Shown here: positions 1-5,126 of the stretch, one piece after another
Numbering within the stretch: the first letter of the stretch is position 1
How the letters are laid out: every line of letters begins with the position of its first letter
Assembly: GCA_025350425.1 (NCBI GenBank)
Contig: JANXXW010000487.1
Location: 1-5,126, forward strand
Origin: Rhodospirillales bacterium
Lineage (GTDB): Bacteria; Pseudomonadota; Alphaproteobacteria; Acetobacterales; Acetobacteraceae
Length of the DNA: 5,126 nt
Direction of reading: 5' to 3'
Position numbers and translations under genes: made by a program
Notes under the pieces: generated by a model
What the model saw: only the letters and a program-made list of their open reading frames with translations
The model's database searches: none
What the model was told of the DNA's origin: nothing

Positions 1-147
1 GGCGACCCCGGTGCCCCAGACGCCCAGTCGGCTTGCGCTGAAACGGCAGTCCGGCTGGTGATGTTGGAGGAGGCAATCCTGGCGATGCTGCGCGGCGCCG
101 AGGGTGCGAGGGATCAGGCGTTGAGGGTGCTGGGCCGGTCCGGCTGA
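1..147 (+). CDS. C-terminal fragment of an unidentified protein
   Basis: Frame 1 is open from the left edge of the window to a TGA at 145-147 and gives the last 48 residues of a protein whose start lies outside. The visible part is rich in Ala, Leu, Glu and Arg and looks helical: LVMLEEAILAMLRGAEGARD occupies most of the middle, and the protein ends in LRVLGRSG. I do not recognise the family. GC content and third-position GC resemble genuine coding sequence, unlike the DNA that follows. If the following repeats are the end of a mobile element, this would be the last gene inside that element, for example a transposition accessory protein or cargo, but that is inference from position only. A chance open frame in GC-rich DNA cannot be excluded over so short a stretch. 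Confidence 0.45.
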   Translation, partial: GDPGAPDAQSACAETAVRLVMLEEAILAMLRGAEGARDQALRVLGRSG

Positions 148-197
148 CATGCCAGTTCGAGGTGCTAGTTAGCGTCGAGACTGACGAGTTCGTCGGT
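148..197. other. Short gene-free stretch before repeat cluster A
   Basis: This links the stop of the upstream reading frame to the first repeat unit. The only structure seen is a small imperfect palindrome at 183-194 (GACGA-GT-TCGTC), too short and lacking a T run, so I do not call it a terminator. No ribosome binding site plus start leading to a credible gene was seen. Confidence 0.5.
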
Positions 198-304
198 AGT
201 CCACGAGTCCGTTCCCCAAAATGTGATCCACGAGTCCATTCCCTAGTCCATGAGTCCATTCCCCATTCCACGACTCCATTCCCCATTCCACGACTCCACT
301 ACTT
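198..304 (+). repeat. 20-bp direct repeat cluster A (five units)
   Basis: Five 20-bp units start at 198, 225, 245, 265 and 285, with the shared core GASTCCATTCCC. Unit 1 is agtccacgagtccgttcccc. Units 3 and 4 differ at four positions. Unit 5 degenerates at its right end (tccactactt). Units 2 to 5 are head to tail; a 7-nt insert, aaaatgt (218-224), separates units 1 and 2. The + strand is strongly C-rich and G-poor here (positions 201-300 hold about 42 C and 12 G). Because 20 is not a multiple of three, a reading frame across the units gives no constant peptide, which argues for a protein-binding or structural role rather than coding. By position it could be a set of recombinase or transposase binding sites. 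Confidence 0.9.
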
Positions 305-383
305 TTATCCAATTCTTCTGCGTGGGGATCTTGCCCGCTTTCGCGTACGACATCGCAAGCCGATGATCTCGAAATCACCAGTC
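305..383. other. Spacer between the two repeat clusters
   Basis: About 80 bp of mixed composition separates the clusters. It has no repeat unit, no convincing gene and no clear hairpin; the palindrome cgtacg at 344-349 is the only small symmetry noticed. It does not resemble the sequence 186 bp to its left, so the duplication that links the clusters does not visibly extend into it. Confidence 0.6.
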
Positions 384-490
384 AGTTTCCAACTTCATTC
401 CCTAAATGTTGGTTTCCGACTCCATTCCCTAGTTTTCGACTCCATTCCCCAGTTTCCAACTTCATTACCTAGTTTCCAACTCCATTACCT
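384..490 (+). repeat. 20-bp direct repeat cluster B (five units)
   Basis: Five 20-bp units start at 384, 411, 431, 451 and 471, in the same orientation as cluster A, with consensus agtttccRACTYCATTMCCT. A 7-nt insert, aaatgtt (404-410), separates units 1 and 2; the other units are head to tail. Each unit lies exactly 186 bp from its counterpart in cluster A, and the inserts match as well (aaaatgt against aaatgtt). The left half of the unit distinguishes the clusters (tccac in A, tttcc in B), while the right half, actccattccc, is common. The last unit ends only 7 bp before the inferred junction with comM, which suggests that this cluster lies at the very end of a mobile element. Confidence 0.9.
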
Positions 491-497
491 AAACTCA

Positions 498-1564
498 CCT
501 GGGCCGGCCGGATCGAAATCCTGGCACCGCCGGACCTGCTGTCGCTGGTCAATCATTTTCGCGGGGTCCAGATCCTGACTCCACCCGAACCAGCCTCCGC
601 CCACGCAGTCCGGCCCGGCCCCGACATGGCCGACGTGCGCGGCATGGAGAGCGCCAAGCGGGCCCTGGAGATCGCCGCCGCCGGAGGTCATAACCTGTTG
701 CTGATCGGCCCCCCCGGAGCCGGTAAATCCATGCTCGCGGCAAGACTTCCCGGGCTGCTCCCCGACCTGTCTCCACGTGAGGCTCTCGAAGTAAGCATGA
801 TCCATAGCGTCGCCGGCTTGCTCGACGGTGGCCGCCTCGTCATGCGCCCGCCGTTCCGCGAACCGCATCACAGCGCCAGCCCGGCGGCGCTGACCGGCGG
901 CGGCCAACGCGCACGCCCCGGGGAGGTCAGCCTCGCCCATCGGGGCGTGCTGTTCCTCGACGAACTGCCGGAGTTTCCCCGCCAGGCGCTCGAAGGACTG
1001 CGGCAACCGATGGAAAGCGGCCGCACCACGGTCGCCCGCGCCATGGCGCACATCACCTACCCCGCCCGCTTCCAGATGATCGCCGCGATGAACCCGTGCC
1101 GCTGCGGCTATCTCGGCGACGCCACGCGCGAATGCAGCCGGGCGCCCCGCTGCGGCGAGGACTACCAGGGCAAGATCAGTGGTCCCATGCTGGACCGCAT
1201 CGATCTCACGGTCGAAGTCATGCCGGTGCCGCCCTCCGAACTGGCGCGCGCGCCCAGCGGTGAGCCTAGCGAGCGCGTCGCGGCCCGCATCCGAGATGCC
1301 CGCGCCGCGCAACGCGCGAGGGGCCAGTACGGCAACGGACCCAACAACGCGGAAGCCGACGTCTCGACCTTCGAGTTGCAGCCCGAGGCACGCTTCCTCG
1401 CTGAACAGGCCGCTGAGCGCCTGCGTCTCTCGGCACGAGGCTACACCCGCGCATTGCGGGTCGCACGCAGCATCGCCGACCTGGCGAACTCGACACCCGT
1501 ACGGCGGCAGGACGTGGCGGAGGCGCTGGCCTTCCGCCACCGGATGCCCGGCCGGAACTTCTAG
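498..1564 (+). pseudogene. comM: comM (yifB) AAA+ ATPase, 5'-truncated remnant
   Basis: The frame reads WAGRIEILAPPDLLSLVNHF from 500 and then the ComM/YifB AAA+ core to a TAG at 1562-1564. Numbered from the Met at 626, the core shows Walker A GPPGAGKS (28-35), Walker B LFLDE (109-113), AMNPCRCGY followed by two further Cys (158, 160, 170, 176), MLDRIDL (188-194) and a C-terminal Mg-chelatase-type domain with RGYTRAL. ComM is a hexameric branch-migration helicase that helps integrate DNA during natural transformation; full-length members have about 500 residues. Here about 354 codons remain. The N-terminal Lon-protease-like (ChlI) domain is missing, replaced by repeat DNA with an in-frame stop at 470-472. 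The Met at 626 lies inside the conserved linker and has no Shine-Dalgarno sequence, so I call a broken gene. An ATPase-only product of 312 residues from 626 is possible. The core itself shows no frameshift or missing motif, which suggests recent disruption. Confidence 0.9.
1561..1564. other. CTAG palindrome shared by two convergent stops
   Basis: The + strand comM remnant ends with TAG at 1562-1564, and purU on the minus strand ends with TAG read from 1563-1561. The two genes overlap tail to tail by four bases. No hairpin terminator is visible between them, so transcripts from both sides probably run into each other. Confidence 0.9.
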
Positions 1565-2427
1565 CGGAACACCACTGTCCGGTTGCCGTTCGGGAACACG
1601 CGATGCTCCAGATGGAGCCGCACTGCCCGGGCCAGCACCACGCTCTCGACGTCCCGCCCGGCGGCCACGAAATCGTCGGCGCTCATCGCGTGATCGACCC
1701 TCTGGACCTCCTGCTCGATGATCGGCCCCTCGTCGAGGTCGGGCGTGACGTAATGCGCGGTCGCACCGATCAGCTTCACGCCGCGGGCATGGGCCTGGTG
1801 GTACGGCCGCGCGCCCTTGAACGAGGGCAGGAATGAATGGTGGATGTTGATCGCGCGGCCGCTCAACTCGCGGCACAGTTCGGTCGAGAGTACCTGCATG
1901 TAGCGGGCTAGCACCACCAGATCGATGCGCTCGGCCTTGATCAGTGCCAGCAGCGCCGCCTCCTGGACCGCCCGCGATTCCCGTGTCACCGGGAGATGGT
2001 GGAACGCCACGCCGTTCGCCTCGCACAGCCCGGCAAAATCCGCATGATTGGAGACCACGGCCGGCACCGCCATGCGCAGCGCACCGATGCGGTAGCGGTA
2101 GAGCAAATCGTTCAGGCAGTGGCCGAACCGCGACATCAGGATCAGCACACGCGGGATGTCGAGGCTGTCGTGCAACCGCCATTCCATGCCGAAACGCGCA
2201 GCGGTTGGCGCGAAGGCGATTCCCAACGCGAACAGATCGACCGGCTGCGCGATGCCGACGAAACTCACGCGCATGAACAGGCGACGGGTTTCACCGTCGC
2301 TGAACTGCGCGCTGTCGACGATGTCGCAGCCGTGGTCAGCCAGGACGCCCGATACGGAATGCACGATACGTGGGCGATCGGCGCAAGACAGCGTCAGTAC
2401 GAAGATCCGGTTTTCAGGCTGTGTCAT
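1561..2427 (-). CDS. purU: Formyltetrahydrofolate deformylase PurU
   Basis: This cytosolic enzyme hydrolyses 10-formyltetrahydrofolate to formate and tetrahydrofolate, balancing the one-carbon pool and supplying formate for purine synthesis. The 288-residue product has the family's usual length and order: an N-terminal ACT domain (about 8-85, VLTLSCADRPRIVHSVSG) and a C-terminal formyltransferase domain (about 92-275). The catalytic triad known from GAR transformylase is present: Asn194 and His196 in INIHHSFLPSFKGA, and Asp232 in PDLDEGPIIEQ. ATAHYVTPDLDEGPIIEQ is a strong PurU signature. The ATG at 2427 lies 6 nt after the TAA of the DedA gene, with only a weak GGTTGA as a possible ribosome site inside that gene, so coupled translation is likely. 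It is the last gene of the minus-strand operon. Nothing looks damaged. Confidence 0.97.
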   Translation of the reverse strand: MTQPENRIFVLTLSCADRPRIVHSVSGVLADHGCDIVDSAQFSDGETRRLFMRVSFVGIAQPVDLFALGIAFAPTAARFGMEWRLHDSLDIPRVLILMSRFGHCLNDLLYRYRIGALRMAVPAVVSNHADFAGLCEANGVAFHHLPVTRESRAVQEAALLALIKAERIDLVVLARYMQVLSTELCRELSGRAINIHHSFLPSFKGARPYHQAHARGVKLIGATAHYVTPDLDEGPIIEQEVQRVDHAMSADDFVAAGRDVESVVLARAVRLHLEHRVFPNGNRTVVFR

Positions 2428-2433
2428 GGGCGT

Positions 2434-2955
2434 TTACGTCAACCAATCCGTCAACATCTTCGCGGGTCCGAGCAAAGCGCCGGCCCACAGAAAGGCGGAA
2501 CACCAGTTGGCAATCTGGAACTTCACCGGCGGCATCTCGAACACGCCGCATAGCAGCGGCACGGTGGCGCGCAGCGGGCTGAAGAAGCGGCACAACACCA
2601 CGCTCATCGCCCCCCAGCGTTGGAAGAACCGTTCCCCGCGCGGCAACAAGGTCGGGCGTTTGCTAAACGGCCACATCGTGCGGACGCGATCCTTCATGCG
2701 AAAGCCGACAGCGTAGGACACCCAGTCACCAAGTGCCGCACCCACGCTGACCGCGAGCCACACCGGCACGAGGCTTACACCGCTGGCACTGACCAGGCCG
2801 CCGATTGCCAACATGATCAACGTGCTCGGCACCACCAGCGACACGAAGGCCAATGATTTCAGGAAGGCCAGCAAGAAGGCCAGCGGTACCGCCCAGTCTG
2901 CATGGGTGTGAACGAACGCCACGAACTCAGTCAGCAATGAGCCGAAGAACGCCAT
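2434..2955 (-). CDS. DedA-family inner-membrane protein
   Basis: This is a polytopic inner-membrane protein of the DedA/VTT (SNARE-associated) family, whose members flip or transport lipid carriers and phospholipids and support proton-motive-force homeostasis. It has 173 residues, somewhat shorter than common members (about 200). Hydrophobic segments lie at about 21-54 (including the re-entrant loop FVSLVVPST), 60-84, 116-140 and 147-168. Family motifs are ALGDWVSYAVGF (75-86) and RFFSPLRATVPLLCG (123-137). Arg123 and Arg129 have the spacing of the essential R130/R136 of E. coli YqjA. The positions expected for the essential acidic pair E39/D51 hold Lys33 and Thr45 instead. I chose the ATG at 2955, which overlaps the acylphosphatase stop in TGATG; a TTG one codon upstream is the alternative. 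It lies between acyP and purU in the operon. Confidence 0.93.
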   Translation of the reverse strand: MAFFGSLLTEFVAFVHTHADWAVPLAFLLAFLKSLAFVSLVVPSTLIMLAIGGLVSASGVSLVPVWLAVSVGAALGDWVSYAVGFRMKDRVRTMWPFSKRPTLLPRGERFFQRWGAMSVVLCRFFSPLRATVPLLCGVFEMPPVKFQIANWCSAFLWAGALLGPAKMLTDWLT

Positions 2956-2957
2956 CA
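2953..2957 (-). promoter_or_regulatory. TGATG stop-start overlap, acyP to dedA
   Basis: On the minus strand the acylphosphatase TGA (2957-2955) and the DedA ATG (2955-2953) share one A. No Shine-Dalgarno sequence precedes this ATG, so re-initiation by the ribosome finishing acyP is the likely mode. This decides the DedA start over the TTG at 2958. Confidence 0.8.
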
Positions 2958-3230
2958 AACAGTCGGGCGCAGGACGAAGCCAGGCGCCTCCACCGGATCG
3001 GCGGCGGTCTCCTCGATCGAACGCACTTCCGCCCCGGGCGGACCCCGGCGGCAGGCCCGCAGCAACTCCTCCACCGCATCCGCCGGCCCGTCCAGCAATG
3101 CCTCCACGGAACTGTCGGATCGATTGCGCACCCAGCCCGACACGCCCATACGCTGCGCCCGAATGTGCATCCAGCGGCGGAAGCCGATGCCCTGGACCCG
3201 ACCTGTGATCACGAGACGCTTGGCGCTCAT
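2955..3230 (-). CDS. acyP: Acylphosphatase
   Basis: This is a small cytosolic enzyme that hydrolyses acyl phosphates (carboxyl-phosphate anhydrides such as acetyl or carbamoyl phosphate). The product has 91 residues, typical for the family. The phosphate-binding loop GRVQGIGFR (10-18) supplies the catalytic Arg18, and GWVRN (32-36) supplies the catalytic Asn36. SVEALLDGPADAVEELLRAC follows the expected fold, ending in the family-like GFVLRPTV. The frame is open well upstream of the ATG at 3230, but family length and the ATGA overlap with the ATP12 stop fix the start there. Flanking genes are ATP12 and DedA. The true substrate of bacterial acylphosphatases is often uncertain, and nothing here narrows it. 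Confidence 0.94.
   Translation of the reverse strand: MSAKRLVITGRVQGIGFRRWMHIRAQRMGVSGWVRNRSDSSVEALLDGPADAVEELLRACRRGPPGAEVRSIEETAADPVEAPGFVLRPTV
3227..3230 (-). promoter_or_regulatory. ATGA overlap, ATP12 gene to acyP
   Basis: The acyP ATG (3230-3228) overlaps the ATP12 TGA (3229-3227) on the minus strand. This four-base arrangement is typical of translational coupling, and it supports the acyP start because the upstream sequence shows no clear ribosome site. Confidence 0.8.
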
Positions 3231-3934
3231 GATCGGGCCAGCGTCAACAGCCGCTCCGCCACAGCCAAGTCTTCGCCGACGCGACGAAGCCGGGAAGCGG
3301 CCTCCTCGTCCCAGCCCCAGGTCTCTGCCTGGTAACGCTCCTCCAGAGTGGCGAGAGCGTGCGCCTCCGGAGCCGTCAGCCGAAAGCTGGCCATCGCCAA
3401 TCCGAGCACGAGGCTTCCGAGAGCCGGGACCGCGACGCCAAGGGCCGCCAACTCCAGATGGCTGTGTGTCGCCACACGAGCGGCAAGGGCGGCCAGCGCG
3501 CTCGGCTCCTGCGGGACATGGACCATGGCCGACGTCACCCGAAGCGGGGCGCCGAGATCGCGCGCGGCCCAGTCGAGCCAAGGCTGCCAGGCCTCATGCT
3601 GCCGGTCGGCCAATGCCGTTGGCTCTTCGACGCGATAACACAACAGATCCGTTTCGCCGTAGCGTGAGATTTCGAGGATCACCGGCTCCATATCCACCAG
3701 GATGCGCTCCTGCGCCGTTCCCACAAGCCGGGTGAGCGGCAGGTCGGCATAGGACATTTCCCCGCCAGCCGCGCCGCCAGCCACTTGCCACTCGGCGGCG
3801 ATGGCATCGGCCAGCAAACTCGACGGCAACAGCAACGGTCCGCCGCCGGGGATGCGGACGGGCTTCCCGTCGAGCAGCACGCGCCAACCGGCTTCCTCCG
3901 CCTGGGTCGTCGCCTCGGTCCAAAATCGCTTCAT
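3227..3934 (-). CDS. ATP12-family F1-ATPase assembly chaperone
   Basis: ATP12 proteins bind the F1 alpha subunit and keep it soluble until it assembles with beta subunits. They occur in mitochondria and alphaproteobacteria, which makes this gene a useful taxonomic marker. The 235-residue product matches the family throughout: MKRFWTEA...GWRVLLDGKPVRIPGG at the N-terminus, LPLTRLVGTAQERI (about 65-78), ETDLLCYR (94-101), RQHEAWQPWLDWA (111-123), ALGSLVLGLA (171-180) and EERYQAETWGWDEEA (198-212). It is a soluble cytoplasmic protein with no signal peptide. The ATG at 3934 overlaps the AsmA stop in ATGA and starts the conserved MKRFW; a GTG at 3967 would add 11 unconserved residues and is less likely. 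It lies between an AsmA-family gene and acyP, not near the ATP synthase genes. No defect was seen. Confidence 0.94.
   Translation of the reverse strand: MKRFWTEATTQAEEAGWRVLLDGKPVRIPGGGPLLLPSSLLADAIAAEWQVAGGAAGGEMSYADLPLTRLVGTAQERILVDMEPVILEISRYGETDLLCYRVEEPTALADRQHEAWQPWLDWAARDLGAPLRVTSAMVHVPQEPSALAALAARVATHSHLELAALGVAVPALGSLVLGLAMASFRLTAPEAHALATLEERYQAETWGWDEEAASRLRRVGEDLAVAERLLTLARS
3931..3934 (-). promoter_or_regulatory. ATGA overlap, AsmA gene to ATP12 gene
   Basis: The ATP12 ATG (3934-3932) overlaps the AsmA TGA (3933-3931). Together with the other overlaps this ties the genes into one translationally coupled unit, and it favours this ATG over the GTG at 3967. Confidence 0.8.
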
Positions 3935-5126
3935 GGCCGCATGGCACTCGCCAGGGCCGGCGCGCACGCATCTGGCGCACGTCGTTCCCCGGCCATCAGC
4001 GCCCGGAGCGCACCGCCAGAATCGTGCGCCAGCTTGGGCTCCCGCAGCGTGCCGCCGATCCGGATCGGCACCACCAGCCCAGGGCCGCCGATCCGCAGCA
4101 GCGGCCGGAGCCGCAACGCAATCCGTTCATCAGCCAGATTGACCTCTCCCGTCCCTTGCAGCATCAGCCTCGTGGTATCCAGCACCATGGTCGTGGCTGC
4201 CACCAGTCCATGCGCCGCGTCCAGCCGCACCGCGAGGCACCGGATGGTCGTTTGTCCCTCGCCGAGATCACCGGGCAGACGCGCGGCCCGCAGAAAGCCC
4301 CCGAGCACCGTCGAGAGCATCTTGTTGTCAATTTCGCCGTCCGCGACAGCCAGCGCGACATGGCCATCCAGACCAGCGGCAAGCGTGCGGAGGGTGCGAC
4401 CCTGGCCACGCAGATCAACCGACAGGTCGGCATCGGCGGCGGCATCGTCCGGCCAGCCGAACGCCGCGAGCCATGGCTTCACCGCCAGCCTGTCGCCGCG
4501 CAAGAATAGCCGCACCGGCGGCTCCGCCACGCTCGCATCCACGTTGGCCGCGATGTCCAACCGGCCGCCGTCGCCTTGGCCACCGACGGGGTCCAAGGCC
4601 AACTTGCCATCCCGCAGCACCGCATGACCGACGAACTCGGTGAACGCCAAGCCGGCCACCCTTAGTTCGCCCACGGATAGCCGAACATCGCCATCGGCCC
4701 GGTTCAACGCCGCGAACGGGAGCTCGGTATCGGGAATGAGGTGGGCCGGAACGTTGGGCTGGTCCGGTGGCACGCCGGAAGATGGTGCCACGGACGGCGC
4801 GGGAGACGGCGCGGGTAGCGGCGCCGAAATTGGCGTGGGAGATCTCGGCTGGGCGGCGAGAACGGCGCGCACCGCATCGACATCCAGGCGTTTGGATGAA
4901 ATGTCGGCGTCAAACTCCGGCCGTCCGCCGTAGCGCCAGGCACTGGTGCCGGCCAGATCGCCCTGCGGCGCGGTGATCGCGATATCGCGCAGCGTGACCC
5001 CGCGGCTGAAACCGCCATCCCGGTCCGTCACCCGCGCCCCGACCGCGAGGCTGGTGAAGCCCGGCAAATGACGGCCCGCGATGGGCGAAAGCGCCGCGAG
5101 ATCCGGGATGCCAGCGGCCAGCGTCA
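3931..5126 (-). CDS. AsmA-family protein, C-terminal part
   Basis: The minus-strand frame is open from the right edge to TGA at 3933-3931, giving about 398 C-terminal residues; the N-terminus, with its expected membrane anchor, lies outside. AsmA-family proteins are large, inner-membrane-anchored periplasmic proteins related to TamB-type lipid bridges and linked to outer-membrane biogenesis. Supporting segments in order are DLAALSPIAGRHLPGF near the edge, SSKRLDVDAVRAVL, the LPFAALNRADGDVRLSVGEL region, AVLRDGKLALDPV, and the C-terminal GTGEVNLADERIALRLRPLL followed by PIRIGGTLREPKLAHD, the conserved closing module. A Pro/Ala/Ser-rich linker at about 4747-4851 separates two of these parts. 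It is the first visible gene of the operon; the promoter is beyond the window. A TTG at 5067 could be mistaken for a start, but the frame continues with family-like sequence upstream of it. Confidence 0.87.
   Translation of the reverse strand, partial: TLAAGIPDLAALSPIAGRHLPGFTSLAVGARVTDRDGGFSRGVTLRDIAITAPQGDLAGTSAWRYGGRPEFDADISSKRLDVDAVRAVLAAQPRSPTPISAPLPAPSPAPSVAPSSGVPPDQPNVPAHLIPDTELPFAALNRADGDVRLSVGELRVAGLAFTEFVGHAVLRDGKLALDPVGGQGDGGRLDIAANVDASVAEPPVRLFLRGDRLAVKPWLAAFGWPDDAAADADLSVDLRGQGRTLRTLAAGLDGHVALAVADGEIDNKMLSTVLGGFLRAARLPGDLGEGQTTIRCLAVRLDAAHGLVAATTMVLDTTRLMLQGTGEVNLADERIALRLRPLLRIGGPGLVVPIRIGGTLREPKLAHDSGGALRALMAGERRAPDACAPALASAMRP

Larger units (their letters stand above)
1..497. 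mobile_element. Putative mobile-element end inserted in comM
   Basis: Recognisable ComM coding sequence begins abruptly at about 498, in mid-protein. Everything to its left is foreign to that gene: a lower-GC, gene-poor stretch with two clusters of 20-bp repeats. Read inward from the junction on the minus strand, the sequence starts TGAGTTTAGG and runs straight into the repeats, so a terminus of the TG...CA type at 497 is plausible. Clusters of 20-22 bp transposase-binding sites at the ends are known for Tn7-like elements, and IS21-type elements also have repeated terminal sites. Tn7-related AbaR/Tn6022 islands of Acinetobacter baumannii are known to interrupt comM. No transposase gene, second end or target duplication is in the window, so the element type is unproven. 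A genomic rearrangement or assembly join is the alternative. Confidence 0.55.

Noticed and set aside
183..194. Possible terminator hairpin (GACGA-GT-TCGTC)
   Set aside because: The stem is 5 bp, the loop is only 2 nt and there is no T run; it is too weak to support.
169..378. Minus-strand open frame of 69 codons (GTG start) with GNGLVDHILGNGLVDY-like repeats
   Set aside because: The repeated peptide arises from reading cluster A. The frame changes with every unit, and nothing suggests a real gene.
198..490. CRISPR array
   Set aside because: The units are 20 bp and mostly abut without unique spacers; the repeats are degenerate and no cas gene is present.
162..578. Plus-strand open frame of 138 codons through the repeats
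   Set aside because: It runs through both 20-bp repeat clusters, whose unit length is not a multiple of three, and then into comM sequence in the wrong frame. It has no family resemblance and no ribosome site.
626..1564. Intact short comM gene starting at ATG 626
   Set aside because: Conserved ComM sequence continues in frame for more than 40 codons upstream of this ATG, and no ribosome site precedes it. It is better described as a truncated gene, though an ATPase-only product cannot be excluded.
485..2182. Long minus-strand open frame of 565 codons
   Set aside because: It is antisense to comM and overlaps purU in another frame. The protein is Arg/Ala/Gly-rich low-complexity sequence typical of shadow frames in GC-rich DNA.
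3231..3581. N-terminal extension of acylphosphatase to position 3581
   Set aside because: The extension is antisense-like low-complexity sequence overlapping ATP12. The 91-residue form has the family length and an ATGA-coupled start.
3785..4627. Plus-strand open frame of 280 codons opposite the AsmA gene
   Set aside because: It is a shadow of the AsmA and ATP12 genes, rich in Arg/Ser/Pro, with no recognisable domain.

Overview
The window is high-GC bacterial DNA, most likely from an alphaproteobacterium. The best taxonomic clue is an ATP12-family F1-ATPase assembly chaperone, a family found in alphaproteobacteria and mitochondria. The overall gene style would fit Rhodospirillales/Acetobacteraceae, but that is a weaker inference.

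Left part (1-497): the end of an unidentified reading frame (stop at 145-147) is followed by about 350 bp without a credible gene. This stretch has lower GC and is strikingly G-poor on the + strand. It carries ten copies of a 20-bp direct repeat in two clusters (198-304 and 384-490). Both clusters have the same internal spacing: unit, 7-nt insert, then four head-to-tail units. They sit exactly 186 bp apart. Directly after the last repeat, at about 497/498, recognisable coding sequence of the AAA+ ATPase ComM (YifB) begins in mid-protein, without its first roughly 150 residues. The simplest reading is that a mobile element with multi-site, Tn7-like ends has inserted into comM, and the window shows that element's terminal region plus the 3' remnant of the target gene.

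Right part (1561-5126): five genes on the minus strand form one tightly packed operon, transcribed from right to left. They are an AsmA-family protein (5' end outside the window), an ATP12 chaperone, an acylphosphatase, a DedA-family membrane protein and PurU (formyltetrahydrofolate deformylase). Successive genes overlap by ATGA, ATGA and TGATG, and only 6 nt separate dedA from purU, so translational coupling is likely. The functions are diverse: envelope/outer-membrane biogenesis, F1-ATPase assembly, acyl-phosphate hydrolysis, membrane lipid transport and one-carbon metabolism. purU and comM converge and share the palindrome CTAG, in which both stop codons lie.

The most notable points are the interrupted comM with its repeat-rich junction, the duplicated repeat architecture, and a DedA protein in which the two acidic residues known to be essential in E. 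coli homologues appear to be replaced by Lys and Thr while the paired arginines are kept. No rRNA, tRNA or CRISPR was seen.
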